NCBI GenBank assembly: GCA_025331445.1
Contig: JAIWNE010000076.1
Coordinates: forward strand, 95,134 to 159,133
DNA: 64,000 nucleotides
Origin: Blakeslea trispora
Lineage: Eukaryota; Mucoromycota; Mucoromycetes; Mucorales; Choanephoraceae
Direction: 5' to 3'
A program made the translations under genes and the position numbers. Under the pieces are notes generated by a model. The model did no database searches. It saw only the letters and a program-made list of their open reading frames with translations, and was not told the DNA's origin. Below are positions 47,908-60,960 of this stretch, one piece after another; the stretch's first letter is position 1, and each line of letters starts with the position of its first letter.

Positions 47908-50420
47908 TTACATTGAGTTTTTAATGATTTCAAAGGCTTGTTTGTAAACATTCAACATGGTTTTACATTTCTCTCTCTCGGTCGAAATACCATCATCCTC
48001 TTGCAGCAATTCATTAAACTGTTCTTCCTTATAGAGTGCTGCCACAAGTCGGTTCTGAACGGATTCTCTGGAATAATTGACTAATAAATGCATCACAGAT
48101 TTAGGCACCAAATCTTGAATATTCTTTCTGACAATATTAAAATAACTTGTAATCAAAGTACCTTTTTTTTTAAAAAAAAAAAAGAGTAGTTAATTCACAC
48201 TGACATAGTTTTCTCAAAGAATCAAATAGACTTACGAATCAACTGTGTTTCTAATTCTTCTCTATCAGTTGCCACAATAGGCCCTTCATTAGTTAATGAA
48301 GCTTGTTCTAGTTTCTTGACCATCTCGTTCTCCATCATACTGTTGACAGAGATAGGAGGTGCATATTGGGCCTTTGTCATCATCTCTTGAGAGCCCAAAG
48401 CAGGTCGCTCGTTTTTGCCTGCACCTCCAAAGAAATAAGTCAAAAAGGACTCCTTTGATGCTGATTCAGTAGATGACCCATTGGGTTCATCCATGAGAGA
48501 TCCAGTATCGCCTGCTTCTGAACGGTGACTGCTGACGCCATTGGCAAGTTGATTGGGTCTGTTGAGATCAAATGAAGTAGGTGGTGAAAGTCGGTTCTTA
48601 CGCTTGAAATCAGATGCCTTTTTCTTCTTTTTTGATTCTGTCTCCAAATTGGCCATAGCTCCTGCAGCACCCAAAAAGTCAGGGTGATTTGTATTGATAT
48701 AAGCCCTTTCGATTGCTATTAAGCTTTCAACATAAGAGGATGTAGGACTGAGTCTTTCTCTCAATAACTCTGAGACAACTTCAACCAATCTTTGATGAAG
48801 TCGTGGGTATCTCAATAATTCCTACAAAATAAAAAAAAAAGGTAGGCATAGTTAGGTTTAGTTTTGACTTGTTTTGTCTTTTAATTCTTCTTTACCTTTG
48901 TATCGGAACTATGACAGACTTTCATAAGTTCTTCATAGACAAGTTCAACACATCGTAAACTAGGAGCTTCCAAAAGCTTGATCTGTGGTCTCACGAGCAA
49001 ATCAAAAGCAAGTTCAGGCACAAACAAGGAAGGGCGAGGACCGGTTGAGTTGCGAATAGCAGTACGGATATCATGGTTGGTGAGATTAGCACAGGCGGGT
49101 ATCGCATCCAATGCTTGTCCAAATACATTGTTAAAGATATAATAAATACGTGCACCTCCACACAGTTCTTTGGTTGACATCTCCGAAGAAGTACCATCAA
49201 TAGCTGCTACAAAGTCATTAGAGAACTTGGTCAACAGTCTCAAGATCAAGGGACCTCTGTGTAATGGATCTGTAGTGACAGTAGGTTCACCGTATTGATT
49301 TAACTCTTGTTGCTTTTGACTGATAAGTTGACCTAATTTTGTCTTTAGCTCAGGTAACTTTTCTTTGATGTGCGCATGTAAAATCTAAAAGGAAAGAATC
49401 AACATGAGTTATCCCCTATCTAGATCCATTGCCCAAAAATAAACTCACTGTGTTTAATTGCTTATTCAGATATTGAGTACCACATTTAGCAGCCACACTT
49501 CGATAAGCAGGGTGTTGTTGGAAGAATTGATTTTCAGCTTCAATAGCAGTCGACATTGGCTTGTTTGTCAAGATATCTTGTTGACTTCTGTTGACAACAC
49601 CAATAAAACCCAGTTTTAAAGGATAAGACCGACCAGACAAGATATCCAGAGCATTTGTACCAGCATCCATCAAATCCAACTTTGTCAATACACCAATCGT
49701 TCTCTTTCCTTCAGGGTCCACTTGTCTAGCAATCTTCAAGCTGTCTGAATTTACCAAATCTGAATTGGCGGGTGTGACAGCCAAAATGATACTTGTGTTG
49801 TATAAAGAAATAAATAAGAGAGAGAGAGAGAGAGATGTATGACAAGTTTGCTCACCTGTTAGGATTAGAAATAAAGTCCATAACTAAACTGCGAATCTGC
49901 TTTTCAATATCATTTGGTTGATCTCCTATGGGAATCTACTTGATATCTCATGAGTTTGGTTCTCGCAAACAGCCTTATCCAAACAATCTATGTTTACCTT
50001 TGTCAAGCCAGGAAGATCAACCAAGGTCAAGTTGAGTACTTTGGGTGAATAGATACGGAGATGAATAGGCATACGAGAGATACCCTTGTTACCACCTGCC
50101 AAACGACTTGTTTCGCGTTCGATTTCCTCACGAATCTCGGTAAATTCATAAAACTTTTTATCTTTGATATGTAAAAATTCACCATACTCTAAAGCATCTG
50201 CTTGTTGAAGAGTCACCAGTTGAAGGATCAACGGTCTTCGAGTCACGATACCACTTCCGCGAGGCAAGAAATCACGCTGAACCAGTGTTTCAAGCACAGA
50301 GGACTTACCAGACGATTGAGATCCCACAACGGTAATGAGGGGTAAGTCGAGTGTACTGTCTGCTCCTACTGAAGTCACCACAGTTTGGAGCTTATTTGTA
50401 AGTTCAATCAAGTCGTTCAT
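47908..50420 (-). CDS. DNM1: Dynamin-related GTPase DNM1 (mitochondrial/peroxisomal fission)
   Basis: Minus-strand exons 49998-50420, 49856-49935, 49449-49791, 48896-49384, 48236-48821 and 47908-48161 give 724 residues. GTPase motifs are [12 protein letters not shown] (P-loop), DLPGLTK (G3) and [18 protein letters not shown] (G4). The middle domain has [20 protein letters not shown] and [21 protein letters not shown] Lys/Ser-rich variable loop (~48420-48640) stands where the B-insert of Dnm1/Drp1 lies, and the GED is the last exon ([21 protein letters not shown]). [15 protein letters not shown] and CGGARIYYI sequences favour Dnm1 over Vps1. It assembles on outer mitochondrial and peroxisomal membranes to constrict them. 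Confidence 0.95.
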
Positions 50421-53400
50421 GCTGGTATCGTCCTTATTTTTGTCTCTCTTGTTGTGTCTTTCTCTTTTTTTTGTTTAGCCCTCCGTTGAAGAAAGAAAAC
50501 CCCCCTATATGCAAGTTAAAAACAGAGAGAGAGAAAAAAAAAAGAAAGTAAGAGGAGTAGGAGGAGTGGGCGGGGGGAGTAACAAGTGAAAAATTAATCG
50601 TCGGGCGGGGGTCAAAGATGTCTTTGATCTCCGAACAAAACTCAAAAAATTCAAAACAAATCATAGATTCTATAGTTAATTCTTGGTACCTTATTTTGAA
50701 TGAAACAAGATAAACAAAGCTACAAAAACATGTGCTCAAGTCGTAGAACACACATCGTTAAAAGAGAAGAGCAGATCGACTTGGAGACATACACAAGCGA
50801 GCTACGTACAACAAATAAAATCATGACAACATGTTACTCTTACAGTGACTCGCAAAATGCTTGTCATACGTGGCATTTAATGGATTTCGGAACAGATTGA
50901 AGCACTTTTTTTTATTTTCCTGGAGGTTGTTTGTACACTAAAATATCCCACAGACACATCTTGTCTGTCTCTCTCTCTTGGTGCATGGCTTGCAAAATTC
51001 TTTTTGACTCATAATTTTCTATCACCGCTTCCATGTACCCGATCAAGGTTTTGCATAAAAAATCAGTAGGTTTTTGTTTATTTTATCAATGACTTTTCTT
51101 TTTAAATTATTGGTTGCTTATGGTTTGACTTTAATTTTCAGCATGATATACACGAACTTGTATAAACATCAACTATACTTTTCTCTAATTCAATGTATTG
51201 CTTTCCGAGATTTTGCAAGCTAAAGAATAGACTTTTTCTCTTTCAAAAAGAAAAGAAAAAAAGATCTGCAAAAGTGATGATTGAAAATATCAAGACCTAT
51301 TAAGTCAAAAAAAAAGGGGGGGGCATTCATACTATGATTTTGAGCCCCTCTTAATGATACAATGACCCATAGAATGACTTTGGTTAAAATAAGAAATGCC
51401 ATCTGCTTTTTTCCTTTTTTTGAGTTTGAAGTGCAAGGCAAGAGCAATATTACTATCGTCTTGCTCAAGTTGCAAATGTTGAATCAGTAACCGTCTTGAT
51501 TGCATTGATCAGTTGGCAAAAGTTTCACAAACAGCACTGACATTTGGAAATGTCTAAATCCATGCAATCAGTCTGTATGACATATTAAACCACACACTTG
51601 GAAACTGATTCCTATCTTTTTTTTTCTAAAAAAAAACATACACACACACACTACTTTGCGTACATAAGTAAAAGTGTACGCAAAGAGCTGTTCAAGTTAG
51701 TTGCGTATATTCTCTCGAATGAAGGGAATTCTAGCACTACAGAGTATTCTCAGCGTTTTTGCGTTTAATATTCTTGAAATGCTTGACTTCAAACAAGGAT
51801 CCATCTATGACTAATAGTATATACAAGATATCAGGAAGCACTAGATTGCTTTTATTGTTAAATCTTGAGCATCGATAGGCCATTTATTATATACCTTTTC
51901 TTTATTGTTTTTGTGTAAGCTTTATAAATTCAGAACACAAGGAAAACAAATCAAAAAAGGATCCGCTCCCTTCAAAAAATGTTTTGCAATACCGCTTCGC
52001 TTCCTTAAAGCTTTGAATTAGCATCGATTTTCTATTTTGTTATGATAAAGTGAAACCATCAAAAGGATTCTTTACAGCCTTTCTTGCTCAAATAGGATGT
52101 TGAAAGCATAAGTTGAGATGGTCAGCAACTGCTTTTTTGTGTTTCTCCTATGATGAACAACAGCAGAGAGCTCAGTTTGTAGTTTAAGAGGGAGATTGTT
52201 CAAAAATGTCATAATTGTACGCATTGACGAAAGCTCCTCTTTTCGATTGCATCATCTGTATATAATCGACATCAGATAAAACCAATCGAGTTTTAAAAAT
52301 AAAAAAAATACTACACCTAATTGCAGACAGTTACCTTTAGAAAAAAAACACTTGCAAATCTTTGTGCAAGCTTTCTTTTTTTTGCTACAGCTTTTTATTT
52401 CAAGGTTCTACTGGCAGCTTTCTTCTAGAACACCCATTCCCTTCACATCTCTATTGTTTAATAGACACAAATTCGATATGGAAACTCATGGTCTGTACAT
52501 AAATTAGATCTTTCTTTTAGAAGAGCGAAAAAAAAATACCATCATGGGCTTACTTCAAGACACATTGATTCCGTGTTTGGAGTGATTTTGCTCATTCATT
52601 AATCAAGCTTGAAGACTCTCAAACATCCCATAAAAACACTATGATTAGAGTATCAAATAAAGCAATGAAGAAGAAGAGATGTATTTAAAAAAAAGTAGAG
52701 AATTGTTTATAATTTAAGTAAGCAGTGGTAATAGCAATACTCATTGAAGAGGTCTCTCAAATACTGCAGTCCTCACCTAATTTTAGTTGTCCCGGAGAAT
52801 GAATAGCAAACTGTATAAACATTTCATGTTTTTGTCTTTTAATTCCTCTCTTCCTTTTCTGGCTTAGATGATCAAATGAGCGACAGCCAGACTCAATGTT
52901 TTCATTGACATTAAGCAAAGGTGAACACAGCATTTGTATACATATACTGTCTTATTTGGTAATTCAATGTTTAAAAGACAATTCTCGAGACTGATCATAA
53001 AAAAAAAGAGCTGTATTTAAACTCCAAAATGGCACTATGTTTTGTTTGATTTTGTTTATGTACATCACTGTACTTTTTAAAGCTCTACAAGTTACACATA
53101 TTTATCAGCTTTTACTTTGATTCAGGCATACTTTGTGAAGAGAAGAATACAACAGATCGCTGCTTATCATTTGGACAAATTGAAATAATCATCTCGTCCT
53201 GCATGACTAGTCCAATTGAAAAAATACTATAATTGAGCAAGTGCATTAGGGAATGGATACAGCACAGAAAACTGCTTTTACTTGCCTTTGAAACACGTGA
53301 CACTAGCTTTCCCATTTTAGACTTGAGGAAAACATCCCTTTTTGATGTACTTTTTGTCGGCTTTAATCTCACTCTTTTTTTTTTGCATTTTCTCCTTCTC

Positions 53401-53562
53401 TTTTTCTACCTCCCTTTACCCAGAATTATACCAACATAAGATCCTCTTCTTCTTCTTTTTCAGAAAAAAAAAGCTTGCTCTGGCCGTTTATGAAGTACGC
53501 CTATTAGGCTTGTTTTGTTCTATTGAAACCTGTATATATAATACCTTCACTGTAATCTCACC
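50421..53562. other. 3.1-kb intergenic region, no gene seen
   Basis: The DNM1 5' side has GA/CT-rich tracts (50461-50600). The remainder is AT-rich with no supported reading frame. An inverted repeat occurs at 51654-51685, and a CA run at 51640-51650. The far right end is T/C-rich and precedes the F-box gene; TATATATAAT at ~53533 is very close to that start codon. Confidence 0.45.
51654..51685. repeat. perfect 10-bp inverted repeat (hairpin)
   Basis: CTTTGCGTAC at 51654-51663 pairs with GTACGCAAAG at 51676-51685 across a 12-nt loop. It lies in non-coding sequence and is not followed by a poly-T tract, so a terminator is unlikely. Confidence 0.6.
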
Positions 53563-55303
53563 ATGAATGACAACTACGGCATTCCAGTAGCACCACCACT
53601 TGAGAACACCCAGTACAACATTACTTCTGCACGGTCACCAGCACCTTATCACTTGAATTATAATAACAACAAAGAATCTTCGAGAAAATCACACAAACCT
53701 CGGTCGCCTGGGAAGCGCATTGTTTTCTACCAAAGCTACAAACCTGAAATTAAGCGAGCTGCTATGAACATGACAAAAAAAATAGGTAGAATTCGATGAC
53801 AGATTGAACAAAAGCTTAAGAAAGAAAAAGAAAAGAAAAAGTTAACTGATGCGATTTAAATATAGATTTCGTACAAAAACTGCCGGCAGAGCTTTGCATG
53901 TATATTGTTTCGCTGGTCGATTTTGACACTTTGCTTACTATCCCTAAAGTAAGTCGATCCTGGGCGAGTTTATTTTACGTTGACGAACTATGGAAACTAC
54001 GCATGATCGAAAACAACTGGCGTCTAAAGATCCCACCAAATTTGAATTGTCTGACCGAGGAAGAGCAAAGCTGGTATTACTGGTTTAAGCAACGATATCA
54101 GCTTGAAAAGCGATGGAGTATTGGCAAAGTTGCATCACATTACTTGATAGGTCATCTCGATAGTGTCTACTGCTTGCAATTTGATGATGACAAGATTGTT
54201 ACTGGCAGTCGAGATAGAACAATCAAGATCTGGGATTTGCATCAGTACCAATGTATAGACACATTGGAAGGACATCAAGGAAGTGTTCTTTGCTTACAAT
54301 ACAATGACCAAGTTATTGTTTCCGGTTCTTCCGATCACACCATCATTGTCTGGGACATGAAAACTAAGCGTATCAGGGGCAGGCTCCATGTAAGTATTCA
54401 TCGTCTTTAATTATGTCTTTGTTCTTCTGTCATCAGATCACTCAGCATTTGCTTCTTTTGTTTGATCTATATCTCACCAAACAATTGATAGGGTCATTCT
54501 TCAGGTGTGTCTGACGTTTCATTCGATCAACGCTATATCGTTAGTTCGTCGAAAGATGCATCTATACGTATCTGGAGCAGTAGTACATTTCAGCCCATTC
54601 GAATGATTATGGGTCATCATGGCCCTGTCAATTCAATTCAACTCAAAGGAGATCATCTTGTATCTGCCTCAGGTGACACATTGATTAGACTCTGGGAAAT
54701 TTCTACGGGCAATTTGATTCGTGAATTTGCTGGTCATAAACAGGGTTTAGCTTGTGTTCAATTTGATGGTAAAAGAATTGTAAGTGGATCCAATGATCAC
54801 ACAATACGCGTATGGGACGCTGAGGTTGGTACCAGAACTTTCTTTTTTCAATAACAAACGCATGGTTTTGTATGTCTCTAACTCTATTGTCTCTTTATTA
54901 GACGGGCCTATGCACAATGGTATTTGAAGGCCATACAGGTCTTGTCCGAAATCTTCGATTATATGGAGACAAGATTGTGAGCGCAAGTTATGATCAGAGT
55001 ATACGCGTATGGGATACAAAGTAAGTTTTTTAGTATATATCAAATGTTGAAAAAAAAAAAGTATGTAACTAACTTTTTCTTTCAAGCTCTGGTGCCTGTC
55101 TTTTGAATTTTCAGAGTGGACATTCAAGTTGGATTTTCGATGTTCATTTTGACAAAAAACGTATAATAAGGTAACATCCATAGTTTTGAAGGAATAACAT
55201 CAATTGACCACTTTTTTATCTGTTCTTCAGTGCCAGTCATGATAGGAAAATCCTAGTCATGGACTTTGCCCATGAGCTTAATACGAAATGCCTTGACTTA
55301 TAA
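53563..55303 (+). CDS. F-box/WD40 protein (SCF substrate receptor type)
   Basis: Exons 53563-53785, 53866-54389, 54492-54824, 54902-55020, 55087-55170 and 55231-55303 give 451 residues. A basic, disordered N-terminus precedes an F-box (LPAELCMYIVSLVDFDTLLTIPKVSRSWASL ... LWKLRMIEN), which docks to Skp1. Seven WD repeats follow, each with GH...(I/V)W(D/S/E): starting HLDSVYCLQF, HQGSVLCLQY, HSSGVSDVSF, HHGPVNSIQL, HKQGLACVQF, HTGLVRNLRL and HSSWIFDVHF. The repeats form a propeller that reads phosphorylated targets for SCF ubiquitination. It resembles Met30/Pop/beta-TrCP types; the specific orthologue cannot be told from motifs alone. Confidence 0.9.
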
Positions 55304-57500
55304 GCAAAAAAGTGACACATATTACAGCACTGATTTGCTTTTTAACTTTCTTATTCCTTTGTACAGTTTGCCTTTTTGTTTCTTTTTATTTATGTTAATT
55401 CCATAGTCACCTTGATAATATACAAATGTAACATTTGCGCTTGCCCATGTTTATGAATAACAACATCACGTATACATAGTTCATACATACACTTATACAG
55501 CCACACTTGCACCTTATACATACATCTACACATATATCAAATAAAACCTTTAGTGCTGTACCTCAGCCTTGAGACTCTCTTCAAATTCTTGAATTAGGTT
55601 CAGGAAGTAACTACTCAAGAACAGTGACTACTAGAAAAGAACACTGGAGTTAATCTACTCTCTCAGTGTTTTTTGATAGCTTAAATATCAGTTCTTTTTA
55701 CAGTGCCATTGAGGAGTCTAATTACTCTCATCAAGCCATGAGCATTAACAAGAAAATTTAATTTCAAATGGCCTAGCGACACTTTATTTGGAAATGTTTT
55801 GGCTAGTTTCTATATGCATTTATCAAAAAAGACAGTGGGAAGCAAGAACAAATTCAAACTATGGCATCACCTTTTTTGGAAAGGAATTGTTATTAATAAC
55901 AATGACTATAAATCTCTATGGATTGCATCATATGAATTACAGAATTGGTAGTCAACCTTTTGGATACGACAAGAACAAAACGCTTACCGTTTGTCAGTAG
56001 AAGAAATATTACCTTATTGTTGGGGCACAATACTAGATGAAGGAATTTTTTTTGTTTCGATGTTCAGTTGTGGTCAGAACATAGTAGTGATAGATTACTT
56101 GCTTGAATCAAGAGTGAGTAGCTGAAGCATTCACCTCTGTGCCGAGATTTCTTGCCAAAATGATTTGCAATCAGTACTCCAGCTTGAACTGTTGATACAA
56201 AGCTCATTTAAAGTTTCCATTCGCTACAAACAAATAACGTTGACTTTCTATCTTAAACATTGATTGTGACTGTCTAGAAGTGAAGTGAAGTTTTTTTTTG
56301 GTTCTTTGGTTTTTGAGAACAAACATTTTCTGATGACAGAATTGATTGTTTTTGTTCATAAAGAGATTAACTATAAGCAAATTGTAGTAACTTTGCACTT
56401 ATAATTTCTGCGATGGTGAGAATTAAACCAGTGAACCTGCTAGCAGTTATATTTATCGATCTATTGTTAGCATTGTAAAAAAAAAAGAAAAAACGTTGAC
56501 TCACAGAAATCGAAAACTATGTGTATCCCAGTCATCATTTTAATCATTGAAGCTCATTTATTACCATTGCCTATTTACTTCTCCTTGCTTTTGCGCTTAA
56601 GTTGAGCATTGGAGAAGCTATTTGGTTAAGCGCTACTTTTGTTGAACAATACTACTTTCCAAAACACTTGTATTATATCACTTATCACATTGTAAACCTA
56701 TCTCTACGATATCATGCTGAATAGCTACTTCAACGGAATGAGACATATCTATGAGTGAAAACGGTACTTGTCAAAGCATTTGATTTAAGTGAACTTCTTG
56801 CGTCTCTGAGAAAAAAAACGATGATAATAACCATACCACTAATTAGAAAACTACTGGGAAGCTTATGCACCCTTCAAAATCTAGAGAAGCTTTTCAACGG
56901 CAAAATTGCATAACACACTAGCTTGTCAATATTTCCATTGACTAAAGTATTGGCTGTTTCTCATCACGCATAATATAGTGTCACCCTTGCCAGGTAATTA
57001 CTTCTCTTCAGCCAAGTAAAAATAAGAAAGCAAGCTGCTTTACATCAAAAGCGACGACGAACTCTGACTGGTGATCGATATAAGGCATATGTAGCTCTTT
57101 AGCGTTGAATTATTCTTAATTCCAAGTTATTAGTTTCTCAATGACACATGCACGCTTAGATATCTAGGAAGCAAAATAGTTTCTGTAAGCTTTAGTTGCA
57201 AAATTCGACAACTTGACGAAACTTAAAAGTTCAAAACAACATTAGACTAAAAGCACTGTAATAGCGAGTTAGATATTAAAATCAGTTAGTTTTGCAAAGC
57301 TTGAATCAGCTTTAGAAACCAGTTTCATTTTTGGTTGAGTTAGATAGTCACGATTTTTCAAGCTGTTGAGACATATCCAATCCCTTTGCTTCTTATGGCA
57401 TTTTATTATGCATCTGCTAAGAATCCTATTTTTATGTGATTGTATCAAGATTTATATATTTTTTGCTTCTAAGCTTTTTTAAAAAAAAAATATTCTAGCA
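55304..57500. other. 2.2-kb intergenic region, no gene seen
   Basis: Few long homopolymers compared with other spacers. Only short, motif-free ORFs on either strand. The last 60 bp (TTTTATG, poly-A) precede the methyltransferase start. Confidence 0.45.
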
Positions 57501-58949
57501 ATGGGGAATACAAACTCTAGACCCTTTGAACCTTGCTCAGAAGAAATGATGACCAGCCTTTCAGATAGAAATCGCAAAAAGTTAAATCAATTTGATTTTT
57601 TTGAAGCGGCTTCTCAGGCTACCTTGACAAAGAAGCTTGCTTCAAAAAGCAACAACAGTCAATCGTCGGCCTCAACTGCTCATTCTTCTACAACTAGCCA
57701 AAAGCGAACTTCTATCACATCCTCTGTCTTGTCTATCCGTGGGTCAGAACATTTGATTCCCTTAGAATACGAAACATCAAACAACAGAAGCTATGTCTCG
57801 TCACCTATGAACAACTTTTATCTTCCTGTAGATGACGACGAAGTAGACAGATTAGTTGTGCTAGTAATGAGTGCCATACAAGCTGTAGCTCAGGTAGTGC
57901 TAATTGTGTGATATAATAGCATTTTTTGTTGAAGTACGCATTCAATGGCAATTTGATTGTTGAAGCTGATCACTTGTTAAAAGCTGAAGGTACCCGAGTG
58001 TTAGATGTTGGTTGCGGACCAGGAACTTGGTAAACATTATTTTGTAAAAACGAGACGCTTTTGAGCTTAATATTTGATACTCCAGGATACTTGAAATGGC
58101 TACTGAATATCCTAGAACAGGTATGAAGTAGGGATTTGTCCTTTTCCTTTTTTTTTTTAAGCAAAAAGGCATTCATCTTTTTTCTTCTTGAAAAGAATTT
58201 TATGGTGTTGACATTCGATTGATGTTCCCAACTACCATCAAACCATCCAATGCGAAGTTTACACAATACAATTTTATAGAAAGTTTACCGTATGAGGACA
58301 ATACGTTTGATATAGTACGCATGCGTCTTATCCTTGGTTTTTTGACAGAACAAAAGATGGTTCAAGTCTTTAAAGAAATATATCGTGTCTTGAAACCTTC
58401 AGGTTACGTTGAAATTCTTGATTGCGAGTATCAAGTACATCGACCAGGCCCTTTGTGTCTTTCTTTTGTTAATCAGACATGTAAGCTATCGTTTCTAAAT
58501 CTAAAGACATGCCTAACTTTTTTTTTACATATAAAGTGCTGAAATCTTTGCGACAAATGGAGATTGAGATTATGCCAACACACCAAATTGGCACACTGTT
58601 AATGACACATGGAAATTTTGTAGACATTCATCAGCATCGTGTTAGGATACCTATCGGTTGGGGAGGGCATTTAGGCGAAGTTCATGGACAAGACTTTCAA
58701 GCGTTTATCCGTTCCATTCACCCCAAACTAATACGTTCACATCTCTCTACAGATCTTGATGAGAGTATGGCAAAAGCAGTGAAAGAATGCGCATTGAATC
58801 AGTCCCATGTAAATTGGTTCGTTTGCTATGGACAAAAGCCTACAAACCCTTTGATGCCAAGCAACATTCATACACAACAAGATATACACTGGGACTCAGC
58901 AACGGTGCACGATGATCTAACAAACTGTTATTACGAAGAAGAAATCTAA
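57501..58949 (+). CDS. Class I SAM-dependent methyltransferase, putatively N-myristoylated
   Basis: Exons 57501-57863, 57920-58029, 58086-58120, 58196-58480 and 58537-58949 give 401 residues. The N-terminus MGNTNSRPF has Gly2 and Ser6, a good N-myristoylation context, and is followed by a Ser/Thr-rich stretch. The catalytic domain begins HFLLKYAFNGN and has motif I VLDVGCGPGTW (split by an intron), then FYGVDIRLMFP, LPYEDNTFDIVRMRLIL and LKPSGYVEILDCEY. This is the UbiE/LaeA-like arrangement common in fungi (Methyltransf_11/25-type fold). Substrate is unknown. The WGGHLGEVHG C-terminal block is shared with fungal relatives. Myristoylation would place it on membranes; this is inferred from sequence. 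Confidence 0.88.
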
Positions 58950-60230
58950 AAAAAAAAAAGTTAACTCGCAGCCATTATAGTCATTTTTTTAATCTTTAGT
59001 TCCTGCTATTCACTAGAGAGCTTTGATGAACATTTGATTTAGAACGATACACAAATAAACTTTTATTTGTCTGGTCAGTGACTTTGACTTGTACATTACA
59101 ATTCTTGTGTGTGTATAGTGCTTCAGGCATTTTTGTTTTTATTTTTTGAGGGGGAGAGAGGAGATTTGTTGACGGCTTCTAGTGTAATCTTGTTAGTGTT
59201 TTTGAGTTATTTTGCTTTTGTTGGTCTTTTGTGCGCTTCCTTTTGGTGCTTGATGTTCTACATTGTTCAGGTCTGTTTTTTCAAGCATGTTCTTTGAATC
59301 TTACGTTTACTTTTTTTTGTTCTATCTCGAACTGTAGCTGGACGCATCAGGGCCAGCTACACGTTATGTGCCGTTGCTATCTTTGTTGTATCATGTATTC
59401 TTCACATCTGACTGCAAACGATGTTGTTACATTTAACACTATACAAGTTTTCTCTGTTTAGTTACTGTCTTACTTTTGCCTCTTATGAGATCTTGCATTC
59501 ATCCTATTGTATATAGTGATACTTTTACTCTATTCTATCTCTACATTTCCTTTATCTGAGTACAACCATCCTAGTTATATGCATCTTGCCTTGTTTATTG
59601 TTTAGTTCTATTTCTTATCATCTTCTGTTTACGAATCAATTAAAGATATCTTGTTAATTTCATTTTGGCTCATCATTATTATTCATATAAAATTTATAAT
59701 CAACATCTAGTTTAGAGCCACATATAAAGGCATTTGCTCTCTCTAACAAAATTTGACCTGTATCTGTCTCTTAACTAATCTACGTTCTTGCTTCTATCAT
59801 CATTGATACCTCACATCAAGACTTACTTTGGCTTAACATCCCTATATAGTTAGGACTATAAGGTCCTTTGAATCACTTTATTCATTATATTCGATTAAGT
59901 CTATTTTTTGTCATCTCATACTGTTTACTCTTAGTTGGTTCTATTCTCATTGTTTGAATATAAAACATCAACACATATATTCTTTTTTCTTTCTTTTATC
60001 CTTTACTCTTATTACAGCCGGTCAAGCTAAAACCTAGTGCTTATTACTACAAATATTCTCCACTACTTGATCCATTTGTATCTCAATCAAGAATAAAATT
60101 TATCCAAGCTGCTTGCAAAAACCTGACTCGGCTTCATAACCTTGTGACAACTGGAAGCCTTCTTTGATCAAAAAAGAAAGAAGCAAGCAAAGAAAATCAT
60201 ACGCTACATCAAGAAAAAAAGAAAAAGAAA
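58950..60230. other. intergenic, T-rich, no gene seen
   Basis: Methyltransferase 3' flank followed by ~1 kb rich in CTT/TTA on the plus strand. An ORF at 59109-59297 is hydrophobic but unsupported. The poly-A stretch at 60210-60230 (poly-T on the minus strand) serves the adjacent tRNA as terminator. Confidence 0.45.
60212..60230 (-). terminator. RNA polymerase III terminator of tRNA-Asp
   Basis: On the minus strand, immediately after the tRNA 3' end, the sequence is TTTCTTTTTCTTTTTTTCTT. Runs of five or more T are the Pol III stop signal. Confidence 0.75.
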
Positions 60231-60302
60231 CTCTCCGGCGGGGAATTGAACCCCGGTCTCCCGCGTGACAGGCGGGGATACTCACCACTATACTACCGAA
60301 GA
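60231..60302 (-). tRNA. tRNA-Asp (anticodon GUC)
   Basis: The 72-nt minus-strand sequence folds as a cloverleaf. The acceptor TCTTCGG pairs with CCGGAGA; the D arm contains TAGTATAGTGGTGAGTA (A box); the anticodon loop is CTGTCAC with GTC; the T arm is CCGGG/CCCGG around GGTTCAATTCC (B box); the discriminator is G. No intron and no encoded CCA, as expected for a eukaryotic tRNA gene. Confidence 0.96.
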
Positions 60303-60385
60303 GGCCTTTCTTTCTCCTTTTAATTACTATTTTTGAATTCAAACTTTGTTTTCGAAAATTCACTACAATCAATTGAAATTGCCTG

Positions 60386-60422
60386 CCGTCTCATCCACAT
60401 TTTTTTTATGTTGATGAGACGG
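60386..60422. repeat. 15-bp hairpin upstream of tRNA-Asp
   Basis: Plus-strand arms CCGTCTCATCCACAT (60386-60400) and ATGTTGATGAGACGG (60408-60422) pair with one mismatch around a loop of seven T. It lies 84 bp on the 5' side of the tRNA gene. Confidence 0.75.
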
Positions 60423-60960
60423 TGGTGAGACTGATGATTTTTTACTGCTTAATTTAAAAATCTTATTTTCTCTACGAAAACACGTTCATTGTGGATAAAA
60501 CTTTCTAGGATGACTCTTGGATAAATGTACTCTATGTTTGTTAAATTGGATGTTGTGATTCCTTACAAAATCTTTCATAACTTGACGATTTTGTGTTTAC
60601 AGCCTTTTTTAACCATTTTATTAAAAATTCGATTTCCGCCATTTTTCTTGAAATGACTTGGATTTTTTATTTTTTTTTCTAAGTCGAATAGGCTGTAAAT
60701 TGAGTGAGATTGCTTTCCAGGTTACATATTTCTTGTCGTTGTTTGAATGCAAGAGGGCATATTTGCAATAAAATTGAAGATGTACCTTTCCAAGTACCTC
60801 AACATCGCTTTTTTTGGTATCAAAATGATCAGAAAAGCAAAAAGTAATAGATAAACAATCTTTCATAAAATAATAATAGCTTTTGACTATTTTCATTTTT
60901 TTTCTGAAAAAGCAGCGAATCTGTCTTAATTATACTTTCAATACGAGGTGTCCATTTTGA

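Noticed and set aside
59109..59297. Hydrophobic 62-residue ORF
   Set aside because: T-rich sequence gives hydrophobic codons by chance; no family motif or promoter.
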